A stretch of 64,000 nt of DNA from Locusta migratoria (Eukaryota; Arthropoda; Insecta; Orthoptera; Acrididae): NCBI GenBank assembly GCA_026315105.1, contig CM048746.1, positions 147,790,730 to 147,854,729 of the forward strand, given 5' to 3'. Position numbers and translations under genes: made by a program. Shown here piece by piece: positions 31,715 through 44,549 of this stretch (its first letter is position 1; each line of letters begins with the position of its first letter). The notes under the pieces were generated by a model. The model worked only from the letters and a program-made list of their open reading frames with translations. It did no database searches and was not told the origin of the DNA.

Positions 31715-33955
31715 CATACCATCAAATATGGTACAAGAAGGAAATGTTGAGTGGTCTAGATTCAAAGAAAGTATTGTTGAATCTGGTGTAGAATTATGTG
31801 GTAAAACTAGCAACAAAATAAAGACAAAAGAAATCCTTTGGTGGAATGATAGGGTGAAGATTCCTATGGAAGAAAGAGAAACGAAATAAGGAAGTCAGAG
31901 ACAAAGAGATGCAAAAAGGAAGTGGAAGAAATGAACCCAGAGTAAATGAATTGCAAAAGAAATACTACGATTAGAAGTTACAAGTAAAGAAAATTGTAGC
32001 ATACGAAAAAGCTTGGACTGATTTCACGGATGAAGAAGACAGTAAAGCTAATTTGAAACTACTCTATAGAATAATAAGAAGTATAAGAAGAGAGAGTAAA
32101 TACATAAAAGCACTAGAAACACCAGATGGCAACACAGTCAAGGAATAGAGCTGAGGAAGATCACGAAATCCTATTTTGAAAATCTGTATAGCAGTAAAGG
32201 AGAGAGCAATGATGTACCAACTCAGACCAATTTAAGCTGTAGTAATGAGCCTGATCAAGATAGTTCACGAACATGGATGGAAGTAGAAACAGCCCTTAAT
32301 AGTATGCCCAAAGAAAACTCCACAGGATTGGATAAAGTAGCGTACATATGACCAAAGATGCTGGTTCACTAGGAATACAGTGGCTTCAGAGAGTAATAGG
32401 TGCAATATGGAAGGACGGAAAAATTCCAGATGATTGAAAGAGATAATAGTACCACTTTTAAAAAAAGGAAGCCGAAAGAAATGTTGCAATTATAGAGGGA
32501 TCTCTTTACTGTCTCATGGTCTGAAAATATTTGAGAAGATGCTGGAGAATAGGCTTAGGAAAATAATCCAACCACAGCTACAAGAAGAGCAGTACGAATT
32601 CAAAGAACATCGTACGACTATCAATGCCATTTTTGAACTCAAAATGCTATTAGAAAAACACTGGAAGAAGGGCAGAGACTTGATACTTGCGAATTTAGAT
32701 CTTGAAAAAGTATTTCATGGTGTCCGAAGGATAACGACATGGTAATGCCTAAGAAAGAAAAATATACGCAGTGGACTAATTCAGAATGTAAAACTGCATT
32801 ACGATGGCTGCTGCAGTTTTGTACAGATAGGAAATGGTCATTCTCATTGGTTCAAAACAACTGAAAGTGTTCAACAAGGTATTGCCCTCACACTGTTACT
32901 TTTTATCACTTTCATGGACAAAGTTCTTAAAGGAATGAAGCAAAACAACTACAAAAACATCAATGCATGCAGATGACGTAAATCTGGGGTAATACAGAGA
33001 AATAAGTTCAGGAGAGCTGACCACCTGCAATGATCATCCTAAAGCACACGGATTAACAATAAATAAATCAAAAACGGTAGCGATATCAATCAAAAGACAG
33101 AATAATAAAGGAAACATAAAACTGGATGATACACATGTGGAAAGTAGACCAGCACAACTATCTTGGATGCATCATTTCAAGCTATAATGGGATACACCAC
33201 GAGATCAACAGCCGAATCCAAAAATTTGCGCCGCGGTTGAGCGGCCGAGCGCATTTGGGCGCTATGCTCGGATGTGCAAGGCCGTTCCCCCGTCGGGGTT
33301 CGAATTCCCCTGGGGAATGGACGTTTGTGCTGTCTTTAGTATAAGTTAGTTTATAAGCAGTTTGTAAGTTTAGGGATTGATTACCTCGTATTTAAGTTCC
33401 ATAATCTTAACAAACATTTGAACAAAAATTAGCTCAGTTCTACCATCAAATTCTTACTCTACTCTGGAATGAACAAGTTCCACTAAGGTAGTAACAGATG
33501 CTCTTTCAATCATCTCCCCCCCCCCCCCCCATAACCTGCACAACCACCAAACAGGTCGACAGTAACCTACAAGCTCAGAAATGAGGTTCCTGCGAACTAT
33601 GGTCCAGAAAACTAGGAGGGATATGATAAGAAATGAAAAAGAAAAAGCTGTAGTATACCCATCGTTGAAAGGAAAAAATGAGAAGAGCCTATCTGAAATT
33701 GTTTGGCCATGTCAAACGAATGGATGATGGAAGGATTGGAAAACGGTGGCTACGCATGGATGTGATTGGTAGAAGAGCAGCAGTAAGACCAAGTAAGAAA
33801 TGGCTAGACCAAGAAGAGGAGGACATAGGAATAAGAGGAGTCAACTGGGATATATTCGAGGGAGAAGAATTGTACATGGACAGACGCAAGTGGAGAGCAC
33901 TCATAAACCACTATTGGGCAATCGAAGTGGAAAACCGATGAGGGTCATGATTACT
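31715..33955 (+). pseudogene. LINE relic (RTE/CR1-like reverse transcriptase), split by a SINE
   Basis: Pieces in order: EWSRFKESIVESGVELCGK, ETALNSMPKENSTGLDKV, VPLLKKGSRKKCCNYRGISL, FEKMLENRLRKII, GRDLILANLDLEKVFHGV (first catalytic Asp kept, the usual FD changed to FH), a decayed region with GIALTLLLFITFM, then DQHNYLGCIISSYNGIHHEI, and after the SINE the C-terminal LFGHVKRMDDGRIGKRW and LDQEEEDIGIRGVNWD. The frame shifts several times. The 5' part with the endonuclease is missing. Confidence 0.88.
33230..33422 (+). repeat. SINE-I inside the LINE
   Basis: Box A (GAGCGGCCGAGCGC), box B (GGGTTCGAATTCC), tail TTAACAAACATTTGAA. Target duplication CAAAAATTTGC / CAAAAATTAGC (33219-33229 and 33423-33433), one mismatch. 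A 15-C run follows at 33516-33530. Confidence 0.93.
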
Positions 33956-35440
33956 ACACATTGCCTTAAATTTTACGACACCTCTGATCTGGGACGGTGG
34001 GAAGCGCACAATATCGTCTGTATAATAACTGTCGAACAAAAGAAAAACAGTTATGTCATCATTTAGATGCGAAATGTTTCATTATACCGCAAGCGATATT
34101 TTAATAGGAAGAAACAAAGTAACAAGGAACCAGAAGCACAGGAGGAAAATTATATGTAAGTCAATGACGTCAAGATAGCTATCATTACATTTGAAATCAA
34201 CAATGGCAAAACTACTCTGCGTAAAGTAATAATAATAATGGAATAATAATAATAATAATAATAATAATATCTGTATCCCGCATGCCTTTCAATAGCATGG
34301 AAAGAAAAGATCTTCATCCCGCAGGTATGATCTGAATTTAAAACATAACGACGTTCCTTCGCGTCTATCGATGTTTTCATTTACTAATAACTCTTTGCAA
34401 GCAGAAACGAATTTATGTAGTTCCCTTTCTGATTTTAGTGCGTACTTATTACAGCTTGAGTCCATTCTGTTTAGGAATGCCTAGAAAACAGTATTGTACA
34501 GAACAAATAGAGACTCTGTTAGTTACATAATGCACCAAAGAACTAATAGTTGGTGCTTCTGCATGATCTATGGTACAAGTTTTGATCTAATCCGAGAGAA
34601 AGGCTTCAACGATTGTAGTTCATTCTAGCAATGACAGTACTTCAGAACCTAAATATCTCAACTGATCCCATAATTTTTTGACCTGTGAGCAGGACGAGGC
34701 ACTTGAAATTGTTTTTCGGAATATGTGGAAAACTACAAGTCGGATTAATAGGAAGTTGCAATAAAAGTTGTTCACATCCAAGAGGGTCATCTACTAACAT
34801 AGAGCTCGATCCCCTAGTGCACCACCGCCAGGGGCTTGAGGGAGGGGGTGGCTTTGAAATCTGAAGAAGGAACCCATATGATTTATTGCTGATTTGTGTT
34901 CTCCATGAAAAAAATTATAACTTTTCTAAGATTTTTTATTTTATTTTTATTTTTTATTTTTCAAATCGGTGATTTGCAGCAATCAGTTGTTATTTATTTA
35001 TATAGAAACTGCTTTATTGTGCAGTCTAAATTTTGGCAAGTGAGTTGCTATTCTCAATGAAAACTTTTTCACATCAGTATGTCAAACTTGTATATGTTCT
35101 TAACCGCCGTGAACGCCAAGCAGAATACTTGACTTAGTTTAGTTTAGATGTTACATATTTCAGGCTATTTGGCGCTGTATAGGTAAAAAATATACTTAAA
35201 AAAAGCCAATATCTCAAATAAATGCACATCAAATTAACATAATGAAAGTAAAGTATATGATGTTTTTGATAACCCTGTCATGTGACAGCTCTCACAATTG
35301 AATGACGCGCAGACTGTTGTCATGTCCTCAGTCTATGGTCAGGCTATTTCTTGTAGTTCAGTGTCATTCGGACACATATCTACGCATTTTTTCTAAGATG
35401 CTAAAGGTTTCAGAGAGAGTAGGTATGATTTCCTCGTGCT
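33956..35440. other. No recognisable gene; AAT microsatellite
   Basis: An (AAT)n run at 34227-34270. T-rich low complexity near 34920-34970. No domain-bearing frame. Confidence 0.6.
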
Positions 35441-36391
35441 ATTCGGCTCATAGATTTATAAAATTCTAGACTTCCGCAAGGTTTTTGAAACTGTACCTGA
35501 CAAACGTCTTCTAATTATGTGCTTACGGAATATCGTCACTGTTGTGCCATTGGTTTCGTGATTTCCTGTTCTAAAGAACACAGAAAATTTTAATTGACAG
35601 GAAATCATCGAGTAAAACATAAATGATACTGGCGTTCTCCAGGAAAGTACTGTGAGGACCCTAGTGTTCCTTATCTTTATGAACGTTTTAGGAGACAATG
35701 TGAGCAGTTTTCTTAGACTGTTCGCGGATGATGCTATCATTTAGCGGTTAGTAAGGTCACTAGAAGATCAAAAAATTATAAATGTAAAACCATTCATATG
35801 ACCAGTAACGAAAATCCGTTAAATTTTATTTGCAAGATAAATCAGTCAAATATTCGTGTTGTAAATTCCTTTAAATACGTAGGAATAAGAATTACGAACA
35901 ACATAAATTGGTAAGAACAAGGGAAAAAACATTATGGGGAAGGGGAACCATGGGCTACGTTTCATTGGCAGAACACTTAGAAGATACAACAGAAACTGCC
36001 TACACACACTTCTGCGTCCTATTTTCGAGTATTGCTGCGCATTGTGGAAGAATCTTGGAGAAATACAGTGGCGGTCAGAATAATAGAACCACCTCTGTTC
36101 ACGAGATTAAGAATTGCATATCCATTAGTTCGAGAAATCTCCACGAGTGTCGTGCTATCAGTCCCTTTCAGACAACATCAGGGAAGACGTCGCTGCTATC
36201 TGTAGTCGTGCGAAAGGAAGCGTTTGAGCTAGACGTGCGAAAAGAATGTTATGGGTCAAAATAATAGAGCCGTTTTACAGAAGTTACGTTCAAATTGATT
36301 TTTGACAGTTTTTTTCTATGTAAATTGAAGTTTTGTTTTGTTTACATTCTGCTAGATAGGCAGAGCAAAGCATACAAGTGATGATGAACGT

Positions 36392-37250
36392 GAAGTAATG
36401 TTCCGGATGTATAAAAGTGGGATGTCCATGAATCAAATAGCCAATGATTTACACTTTTCGCGAAAACGAGTCCAGAACGCATTTAGACGGTCAAAACAAA
36501 CGAAGCCGCAGGTGGAGAACAGGGAGCGGCCTCGTGTAACTACTCCTCGCGTAGACAGACTCATCGCTAGGGAAATAATGAAAGACACATTTTTGGCAAC
36601 GCCATTTTTTTAGGAACAAACATGATGTTCAACCATCAACATCAACGATTCAAGGACACTTTGTGCGACAAAAGCCACATGTTTCAGAAGCTAATGTTCG
36701 AAAAAGGTTGGACTTTGCCCGGAGAAATGAACAAAAAACTAATATTTGGTAGAGGAATATGAATCCAAGTGTACTAGGTTTGCATCAGACGGAAAAGCCT
36801 ATGTTCGCCGCCGACCAAACAAGGAATTTAATCCCAAGTATACTTCACAAACTGTAATTACGGTGGAGGAAGTGCTACGATATGAGGTTGTTTTTCACTG
36901 GTACGGCATTGGTCTAATACACCGTATCAACGGCATAATGAACGTAGAAATATGCATAGCCATCTTGGCAAATGTGATTCTGTCTTATACTGAAGAGGAA
37001 ATGCCGCTGAAGTGGAAATTTCAGCAAGATAACGCTCCAAGGCATGCTGCAAGGATCATAAGGCAGTTTTTTCAAGATCACAATATGGAAGTATTAGAGT
37101 GGCCACCTCAAAACCCCGACCCATTGAGAACTTATCGGAGATCATAGACAAAAGAATTGACCGCTCAAAACCTACATCTTTAGATAAACTTTGGGAAGAA
37201 ATCCAAAGACCCTGGTATACGATCAGTAGTGGCAATGCAGGCGTTTAGTA
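36392..37250 (+). pseudogene. Tc1-like transposase relic
   Basis: Starts near MFRMYKSGMSMNQIANDLHF (helix-turn-helix), then RPRVTTPRVDRLI, a frameshifted middle, RRRPNKEFNPKY, and the catalytic segment KFQQDNAPRHAARIIRQFF then VLEWPPQNPD. The DD34E Glu survives in PIENLSEIID, but only after a small deletion and frameshift following PD. Dead by several frameshifts. Confidence 0.88.
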
Positions 37251-37343
37251 GAGACTGTGGGTAAGAGGCGGAGGGCAATCTTCAAAAATAAGGGTTACCC
37301 CTTGAAGTACTTATGCAAATGACTGTTCCTGTAAAATTCATAA

Positions 37344-37546
37344 GAAATGTTCAAATGTTTGTAAATCTATCGGACCATACTGCGTGGTCATCAGTCCGTA
37401 GCTTACAAACTACTTAAACCTAGGTAAACTAACCTACGGACAAACACACACACACCCGTGTCCCAGGGAGGACTCGAACCTCCACGGCGAGAAACCGCGC
37501 GCTCCGCAGCGAGACGCTTTAGACCGCTCGGCTACTCCACCGCGGC
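37344..37546 (-). repeat. SINE-I inside the Tc1 element
   Basis: Exact target duplication AAAATTCATAA (37333-37343 and 37547-37557). It makes a three-level nest: SINE in Tc1 in LINE. Confidence 0.95.
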
Positions 37547-38150
37547 AAAATTCATAAAACTGAGATCAAGTATAAATATTTGTGTCAATTGGCTCTATTT
37601 TTTGAACCTGTTCTCTGGTATTATTTTGTATATTATTGATTATTTTGTGTTTTGTTATCGATATAACTGTGATACCCTATGACTGTTGTAATGGTTCCTG
37701 TACAACGTAAAATTTTGTTTCCATCATGGTACAAGCATGTCTAATAATAAATATGCACTTTATTTCAAACCTTTGACACGTTGCTCTATTATTTTGACCG
37801 CCACTGATTATGGGGGAGTGTCACGGAAATGATGCACGAGTTTGGAAGGAAAGCACTGAAAGGAATGTGTTTTTCGATGCGGCGAGATTTATTCGCGGAA
37901 TTTCTGTCAGCCGCTTTTGTCTTCCGAATATGAATACATTTTGTTAGCACTCACCTACGTAGGGAGACATGATCATCATAATAAAATAAGAGAAATAAGA
38001 TAGAAAACGGAAAGATTTAGGTGTTCGTTTCTCCCGCGCGCTATTAGAGAATGCAACTGTGGATAATTATCATAAGAGGTTCGATTAACTCTCTGCCATA
38101 CACTTCAATGTGATTTTCAGAGTTTATATATATATCTGCAGATGTAGATA

Positions 38151-38904
38151 GAATGTTGAAGAAGGTCGTGACAGGTTTTCTAAACTGTTCCCCAATAGGG
38201 ATGTTCCTTCTGAGACGACTTTCACAGTATTGTACATGTCTGATGTTTATTTGTTCGAGTTATTATCGTTTTGAATCATTTTTCATCTCAGTTTAATTTT
38301 ATTATATTACAGCGTCATACACATGAAACCAAAAAAATGTTTGATGCAAAAGTTATATATTTGAAACAAATGAGATGAGTGGAGGATGCGGTCGGTGCTC
38401 GCCTTGGACATGGCATGATTTGTTGACCACATTTTTAAATGGTTAAAATGAGGCTGTCAGAAGCCAAAGGAGGCTCTCCTAATAGGAAACTGGAGAGGAG
38501 CCAAAACAAGTAGAGTTCAGGTTTCGCGAAGCAGACAGTGAGGGGGGAGCCCTGAAAGCTGCACACGCTCTTAGCGGGGGTCTCGTGGCAAGAGTTTCCG
38601 TTCAGGGAACTAGCTGGTAACTTCATACGATGTCTAGAAGCTGCTGCAAGCTAACAAGGTAGACGACGGTCGCTAACAGGCGCGTTCTAACATATTCAGC
38701 AAACTGGAGTCTGAGAACAGCAACGACCGTGGGTACAGAAGGGATAGAGAGAGATGGGAATGAGAAACCGTGTGTCCCAACCAAGGGGCCGCTCAGCACC
38801 GGGTGGAATAATACTGTTTGCTATCCATTACTGGGAGACACAAAGGACTTAGCAATCGACGGTGGGCACTAATATAAATCTGAAGGGAAAGCTGAAAATA
38901 AGTG
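38151..38904. other. No recognisable gene
   Basis: Purine-rich patch near 38720-38770; no domain-bearing frame. Confidence 0.55.
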
Positions 38905-39160
38905 CCAGGTTTGGTTTCTAATCCCAGTTTGCTGCTTACTTGAAGTCGCACTAGCCACTACGCCACCTGGACACAGTTCAAATATTTGTTAAGGTTATGG
39001 GACGTGACTGCGGGATCACCACTTATAAAGTAACTTATAATAAAGACAACACAAACATCCATGCCCGAGGGACGATTCCAACCTCCGACGGGGAAGGACC
39101 TCGTGTATCGGAGCATAGCGCCTCAATGCACTCGGCCGCGGCTTGGACACAGTGATCACC
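38905..39160 (-). repeat. SINE-II copy interrupted by SINE-I
   Basis: The minus strand reads GTGGCGTAGTGGCTAGTGCG (box A type) and a degraded box B before CAAACCTGGCACT. The tRNA-like head is cut by a SINE-I. Confidence 0.6.
38977..39143 (-). repeat. SINE-I
   Basis: Exact 9-bp target duplication TGGACACAG (38968-38976 and 39144-39152). A short internal deletion in the body. Confidence 0.93.
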
Positions 39161-39189
39161 ACAAAGTAAGAGTGATGCAGGTGGGCCAC

Positions 39190-39990
39190 AGCGGAGTGTC
39201 GTGAGACCGTTGCTATTCACAGTATATATTAATCACCTTGTGTATAACATCGGAAGTTCACTGAGGCCTTCTGCGGATGATACTGTAGTATATAGAGAGG
39301 TTGTAACAATGGAAAATTGAACTGAAATACAGGGGGATCTGCAACGAATTGACGCTTGGTGCAGGGAATGGCAATTGAATCTCAATGTAGACAAATGTAA
39401 AGTGCTACGAATACATAGGAAGAAAGATCCTTTATCAATTAGCTGCACTATAGCACGTCAGCAACTGAAAGCACTCATTCCATTAATTATCTGGGAGTAG
39501 GCATTAGGAGTTATTTAAAATGATACGTCGTCGGTAAAGTAGATGCCAGACTGAGATTCATTGGAAGAGTCCTAAGGAAATGCAATCCGAAAACGAAGTA
39601 GGTAACAGTACACTTGTTCACCCACTGCTTGAATACTGCTCACCGATGTGGAATCCGTACCCGGTGGGGTTGAAAGAAAAGGCAGAGAAGATCCAACGGA
39701 GAGCAGCACACCTCGTTACAGGAACATTTAGTAATCGTGAAAGCGTTACGGAGATTATTGATAAATTGGAATACTCTGGAATACTCTGCAAGAGAGACGC
39801 TCTGTAGTTCGGTACAGGCTTTTGTCGAAGTTTCGAGAACTTAACCTTTACCGAGTAAGCAAGCAGTATATTGCTCCCTTCTACGTATTTCTCGCAAATA
39901 GATCGTGAGGATAAAATCAAAGGGACTAGAGCCTACACAGAGGCATACCGACAATCTAGATAAACTATTTGACATCCGTGAATGACAGGA
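39190..39990 (+). pseudogene. Jockey-like LINE fragment
   Basis: LLFTVYINHLVYNIGSSLRP, then SADDTVVYREV (F of the usual FADD lost), RIDAWCREWQLNLNVDKCKV, and after frameshifts LLEYCSPMWNPYPVGL and EKIQRRAAHLVTGTF. Sense strand is plus. 5'-truncated just before the catalytic box; the 3' end fades near 39990. 39991-40489 holds nothing I can name. Confidence 0.85.
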
Positions 39991-40489
39991 CAATATTGAT
40001 GAAATGTTGATGCACCAAATGAGGTTTTCTCAGCAGATCTGTTGTCCATCGAAAATCTGCTACAGTGTTTATTGCCTCGCATGTGGTCGAAAAATTAAAC
40101 AGTTTCTTTATATTCGATACAGATCCAATGTATCATAAATTTTAGCACATGTCTAATAATTTACAGACAATTTAAAAATTATAATCAAGAATACAATCTT
40201 CAGCACAATAACAAAACTGTTGCTATGAACGTTAGTTACACAGTGAATAAAAATAGATAAAGAAAGGCGGATAAAAGGAACGCGTTACTTTATAAGTGCC
40301 ATAGAATATTTTCTTTTCCTTTCTTTCCACTCCATATACAACACTGCTGCGAAGACACTAAGCAATGGAACCTACTATTGTCGCTGAAAGCACATGTTGA
40401 TGACATACGCACGTACCTTACCTCCGAGCAAATGGACTAGACCGTCCCACGTCGCCTGCGTGCGCACAATCGAGGGAAACATTCACTTG

Positions 40490-41170
40490 GAGCGAGCGGT
40501 CTAACGTAGCTGTGTCACTATGTTTCCGAAACAGGAACAACGGGGTTGGATCAAGATAGTACGGCACGACAGTGTCATGAAGGTCTTCAAGAGGGGTTCG
40601 AGGACACTACAATACCGTACAGAACAGTAACACGTTGGGTAAACCCTTCAATGAAGGTCGGCAAACTGAAACGCCAATCCAACAAATGGCGTCATTCTCG
40701 GCGCTGCGAAAGTCAAAAGTGCGTCAGAGCCCCAGTATGGTGAAACATATGGTGATTATCGTGTACGACTGTCATTGTGTTGTCCTAACGCGTTGAATTC
40801 CTCCACGGCAGTCCGTTTTTGGATCATCACCTACGATAAGCGTTGCGAAAGAAGCGGTAACATTTTCTGCGCTACACAGCCATTATTTTGCAAGACAATG
40901 CGCTGGCGCATACAGCACAAGCTGTGGATGCTCTGTTCAGTCGATGTGACTGGAAAATACTGTACCATCCACCATACTCCCCGGAATTAAGTCCTTGTGA
41001 CTTCGTGGCATTCGCTTCAGAACTGTTCCAAAGATTCGATAGGCAGTAGACCGCTCCATTCGTACCATCAACAGAACAGGCTCTGCTAACGGTATATTAT
41101 GCAACGCTGGTGACTACCTTAAAGGACAGTAATAGGTACAAACATGTAACGCTTTTGCATCGGTTGTGAA
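40490..41170 (+). pseudogene. DD34D mariner transposase relic
   Basis: N-terminal KQEQRGWIK and CHEGLQEGFEDTTIPYRTV, TRWV in shifting frames. Catalytic part: IILQDNALAHTAQAVDAL and WKILYHPPYSPELSPCDF. 34 residues separate the Asp of QDN from the Asp of PCDF, the mariner spacing. The YSPD motif reads YSPE. The C-terminus breaks up after FDRQ. Several stops; inactive. Confidence 0.85.
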
Positions 41171-41439
41171 TAAATAGTTGCAACTACTTACAGTTCCAAC
41201 TATAAAAGTTCTAACCCTCGTAAATCCAAGATATTGATAATAGGTTGTACCAGCTTTCGAGTTATCTGCGGGTGACTTAGTATCCGAGTGCAAATATTTC
41301 AGTGCGATTCTGCTTCTGTAAATTTGATGTATTTAAATGATTTTTTTGGGATGGGGGGGAGGAGGTGTGGAGTCTTAACCACGTGTCGTACCTACCTGTT
41401 TCTTACGTATGTGACCCGTGAAGAATAGATTAGAGATGG

Positions 41440-41545
41440 ACTGAAAAAAAAAAATTCGGTGGTGTGATCGTAATCTGATCCCGGAACCCCTCGGTTTCCG
41501 GGTACAAGCTTCCGCACTAGATCATTTGCACCGACGGTTTTCGAA
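41440..41545 (-). repeat. tRNA-like SINE fragment, other family
   Basis: The minus strand reads TGATCTAGTGCGGAAGCTTG and then GGGGTTCCGGGATCAGATTA ending in a T run. Spacing of box A- and box B-like parts fits a tRNA-derived SINE. Weak. Confidence 0.4.
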
Positions 41546-42021
41546 ATAATGAGTCGGCATACATATTCAACACTGCTGAATGCCCGGAAATTACGCCTGC
41601 TGTTCCACCGAAGCATATATGGCGTCGAAACTCCAGCTGTACTCATTTAAACAATTCAGCTCGCATTGTAGCTGTGCCCGTGCATCCGTAATACTTCTCG
41701 TAACAACTCCCGGTTAATTCCAATCAAAGGTGCATATTCTACAATTATTAACATTTTGTATTTTTGACAAACGAGGGGCATCTTTGTTGTCATTAATGTT
41801 AACTAGGTAGAATTTGTTCCTACAATTTGAGTAACAAGAATGAAGTTGTTTCGCCACATCTTTATTGCCATTCATACAACCGAATCTTACCTGTAGAGAC
41901 AAGTTCATTAAAGACAAGAAATGACTACAAAGTGTTATCTTGAAATAAGCTCCTTGAAAGAAAAGCAGCTTGATAAAACTAATTGAATCTGGAAAATAGC
42001 GTAATGCTATTCATCAAATAT

Positions 42022-42115
42022 TCAAATGTTTGTAAACCTATTGGACCAAACTGCTATCGCCGTTAGTCCCTAGACTTATAAGCTACTTAATTTACAGCAA
42101 AGACAAGACGCACGT

Positions 42116-42195
<80 letters not shown>

Positions 42196-42281
42196 ATGCT
42201 CGAGGGAGGGATCGAAACTCCAGCGGGAACGGCCACTCAGTCCACAGCATGATGCTTTAGACCACGTGGCCATTCTGCACG
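42022..42281 (-). repeat. SINE-I with expanded CA tract
   Basis: Antisense copy whose TTGTCC region has grown a (CA)n array (about 42114-42193). Box B is altered (GGGATCGAAACTCC). The 65-codon Val/Cys-rich frame is an artefact. 41546-42021 holds nothing else recognised. Confidence 0.88.
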
Positions 42282-42289
42282 GCTAAGTT

Positions 42290-43060
42290 TTCATCCTTTA
42301 ATTCTACATTTACATACACACTCCCTAATCCACCTAAAGTGCATGGCGGAGAGTACTCAGTACCTCTACTAGTTACTTGCTTTCCTGTTCCATCCCTATA
42401 CAGGGATACGAGGGAAAAACGAATACTTGTATGCATCTGTACGAGCCCTAATTTCTCCAATCTCATCATTATGCTCTTTACGCGAAATGTAGGTTGGCGG
42501 CAGTAGAATCTTTCTATAGTCCGCCTCTAATTCCGGCGCTCAAAATTTCTTCAACAGTGTTTGTCGGAATGAAAGTCGCTTCCCCTCCAGCGAATCTAAT
42601 TAGAGTTCCAGAAGCATTTCGGTAACACGTGCGCATTAATGGAATCTACCAGTTACAAACCTTGCCGTCCGCCTCTGAACTGTCTCTATGCCCTTCATTA
42701 AACCGACCTGTTGGCAATTCCAAACACTTACGCAACACTGAAGATGGGGTCGTACAAGTGTTATATCTGCGTCTCCTTTACAGACGAATCGCACCTTCCC
42801 AAAATTCTCCCAATAAAGCGAAGTCGACCATTCGCCTTCCCCACGTCTGTCCTTATATGCTCGTTCCATTTCATATCGCTTGCCAGAGTTACGCCTAGGT
42901 ATTTAATGGACGCGACTCTCAGCAGTACACTACCAATGCTATGTTCGAACATTCCGGGACTGTTTCTCCTTCTCATCTGAATCACCTTACATTTTTCTAC
43001 ATTTAGCGCTAGTTGTCATTCCTCACACCACCTAGAAATTTGGTGCAAGCTAAGTAAGAG
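42290..43060 (-). pseudogene. Jockey-like LINE 3' fragment
   Basis: Minus-strand pieces: KYLGVTLASDMKWNEHIRTD, VGKANGRLRFIGRILGRC, LVRPHLQCCVSVWNCQQVGL, ETVQRRTARFVTG, and a C-terminal tail. Closely parallels 21170-22515, so probably the same family. The antisense tail lies near 42303. Confidence 0.85.
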
Positions 43061-43734
43061 GCCAATGCCGCCGAGTACCCTTTGTAAAACCGGATTGGTT
43101 TGCCAACCGTACCCTCAGATTCATCTCTACACCTTCTATCACTGTGTCCTTCATTTGAGAAATGAATTGTCGTCCTTATGTCAAAATGCAAATGTGGGTG
43201 ATCACAGAATAGAATATATAGGGTAACGAGAAAAGTATACGAACACTATGCGGTACATTATGTCTTGTTGCAAGTTGGCACTACTCCTTACATGTTAACA
43301 CTGAGACGCCACAACAGTGCCGTACGAAGTTTTGGGACGTTGCCTTACAGTGTATTAAACGTTTTGTTCTGCGACGGTCGACACAAATGATCTATGAAAT
43401 GCGTGATTTCTCAGAGTTCCAGAGGTGTGTAGTTCGTGGGAGCATACCTGACGAATGCGGCTGCACTGATTAACTGTTTTCTACCAACAGTACCCTCGGT
43501 AATAACAACATATACAAAATAAGAGAAAACATATTTGGAAAAGTGAAATAGTGGGTAAAACCGAAATAACAATTATCGACGAGCATGAATAACGATTGTA
43601 ACCAGATAACGTAAAACTAATAATAGCAAAAGTGACTGCAAAAGTCAAATCTCACTTTAGTGATGTGTGTGGGGTTGAAATCTCACAGGGATGTCGAGAG
43701 ACGAATACAATAATCAGTTTGACGATTTTATTCA
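43061..43734. other. No recognisable gene
   Basis: Ordinary composition, no domain-bearing frame, no terminal repeats. Confidence 0.5.
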
Positions 43735-43820
43735 GAGATGAAGAGGTTTGCACAGAACAGGGTATCGTGGAAAGCTGCATCAAACCAGTGTTTGGACTGA
43801 AGACTACAACAATAACAACA
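43735..43820 (+). repeat. LINE 3'-end fragment
   Basis: AGCTGCATCAAACCAGTGTT then TGGACTGAAGACTACAACAA and (AACA)n. I recall this CAGTxTTGGACTGAAGACCACAAC ending as a frequent LINE terminus in orthopteran sequence. Only the last 90 bp are present. Confidence 0.5.
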
Positions 43821-44429
43821 TGAAAGTACTAAGTCTTTGTCTAGCAGCATATTACACAGACGACTCACTTACGTCAGATGATGAACGTACGTATCAATGC
43901 TATTTGTCTCCTTGCAGGCGCCAAAGTTTCCAAATTGAAAATGTTTCCGTTTGCGAAACAACCTTAATTACATACTGGAATTTCAGACATATGAAACATT
44001 TCTCATTTTCCACGTCATTGCCGCGTGTTATATTTTTTTCTCGAGTTGTTCCACCCCTCCAAAATCTGGCTGATGCAAATATAGAATTAAAACTCGTCTG
44101 ACAACGCAACCCCTCTTAGTCACGAACAGTTGAATTCGAGGCAGTTCCGCTACTGGGATGAGGGGAGCAGTCGCGCCATGGCGAATGAAATATTTCTGCG
44201 AGTCACGTGACTGTGACGTCGGCGTGACAGTTGAGCTCGGCGCGGAGCTGAGGCAACGCATTGTAGTACACATGTGGTCATCGAAAATGAAACATCAAGA
44301 TGGTCGGAGACACCACAGCCAAATTTATTTAAGAGATGTAAATTGTAACAAGATCATATATCGAAAATACAGACCCATTTGAAGAGATGAAGACGACGAA
44401 ATAAATATTATCAAAAATGTAAGAAACAG
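43821..44429. other. No supported gene
   Basis: Opposing short frames (43748-44101 plus, 43900-44109 minus, 44028-44273 minus) have no domains. A palindrome GTCACGTGAC lies near 44201-44210. Confidence 0.5.
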
Positions 44430-44515
44430 CTTTGTTCGCATGAAATCCTTATCTGACTATTGCAAATCGATTTCGGTCACTGAGTGGCCATCTTCAGTGC
44501 TAGAAACGAAGCCCT
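44430..44515 (-). repeat. Element tail with hammerhead-like motif (inverted partner of 45570)
   Basis: Minus strand: CACTGAAGA, T, GGCCAC, TCA, GTGACC, GAAATCGATTTGCAATAG, then GATTTCATGCGA. The same text occurs on the plus strand at 45570-45680. Confidence 0.65.
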
Positions 44516-44549
44516 GTTGGCCCACATAGACGAGCAATTTGCATTTAAC

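Larger units (their letters stand above)
36066..37806 (+). mobile_element. Tc1-like transposon in the LINE
   Basis: Ends CAGTGGCGGTCAGAATAATA and, inverted, CAGTGGCGGTCAAAATAATA. TA precedes the left end (36064-36065); on the right, TA lies 2 bp beyond the repeat. A second copy of the terminal motif (GGGTCAAAATAATAGAGCC) sits about 190 bp inside the left end, resembling the IR/DR layout of some Tc1 elements. Confidence 0.9.
35441..38150 (+). pseudogene. Jockey-like LINE, interrupted by a Tc1 element
   Basis: Left part 35441-36065: decayed reverse transcriptase, with the palm reading LDCSRMMLSF where relatives have LRLFADDA, then NSFKYVGIRI and SHWQNT. It resumes at 37809: KYGGVSRK reads across the junction, then IYSRNF and a C-terminal tail, ending in CAGATGTAGATAGAA near 38150. 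Heavily mutated. Confidence 0.75.
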
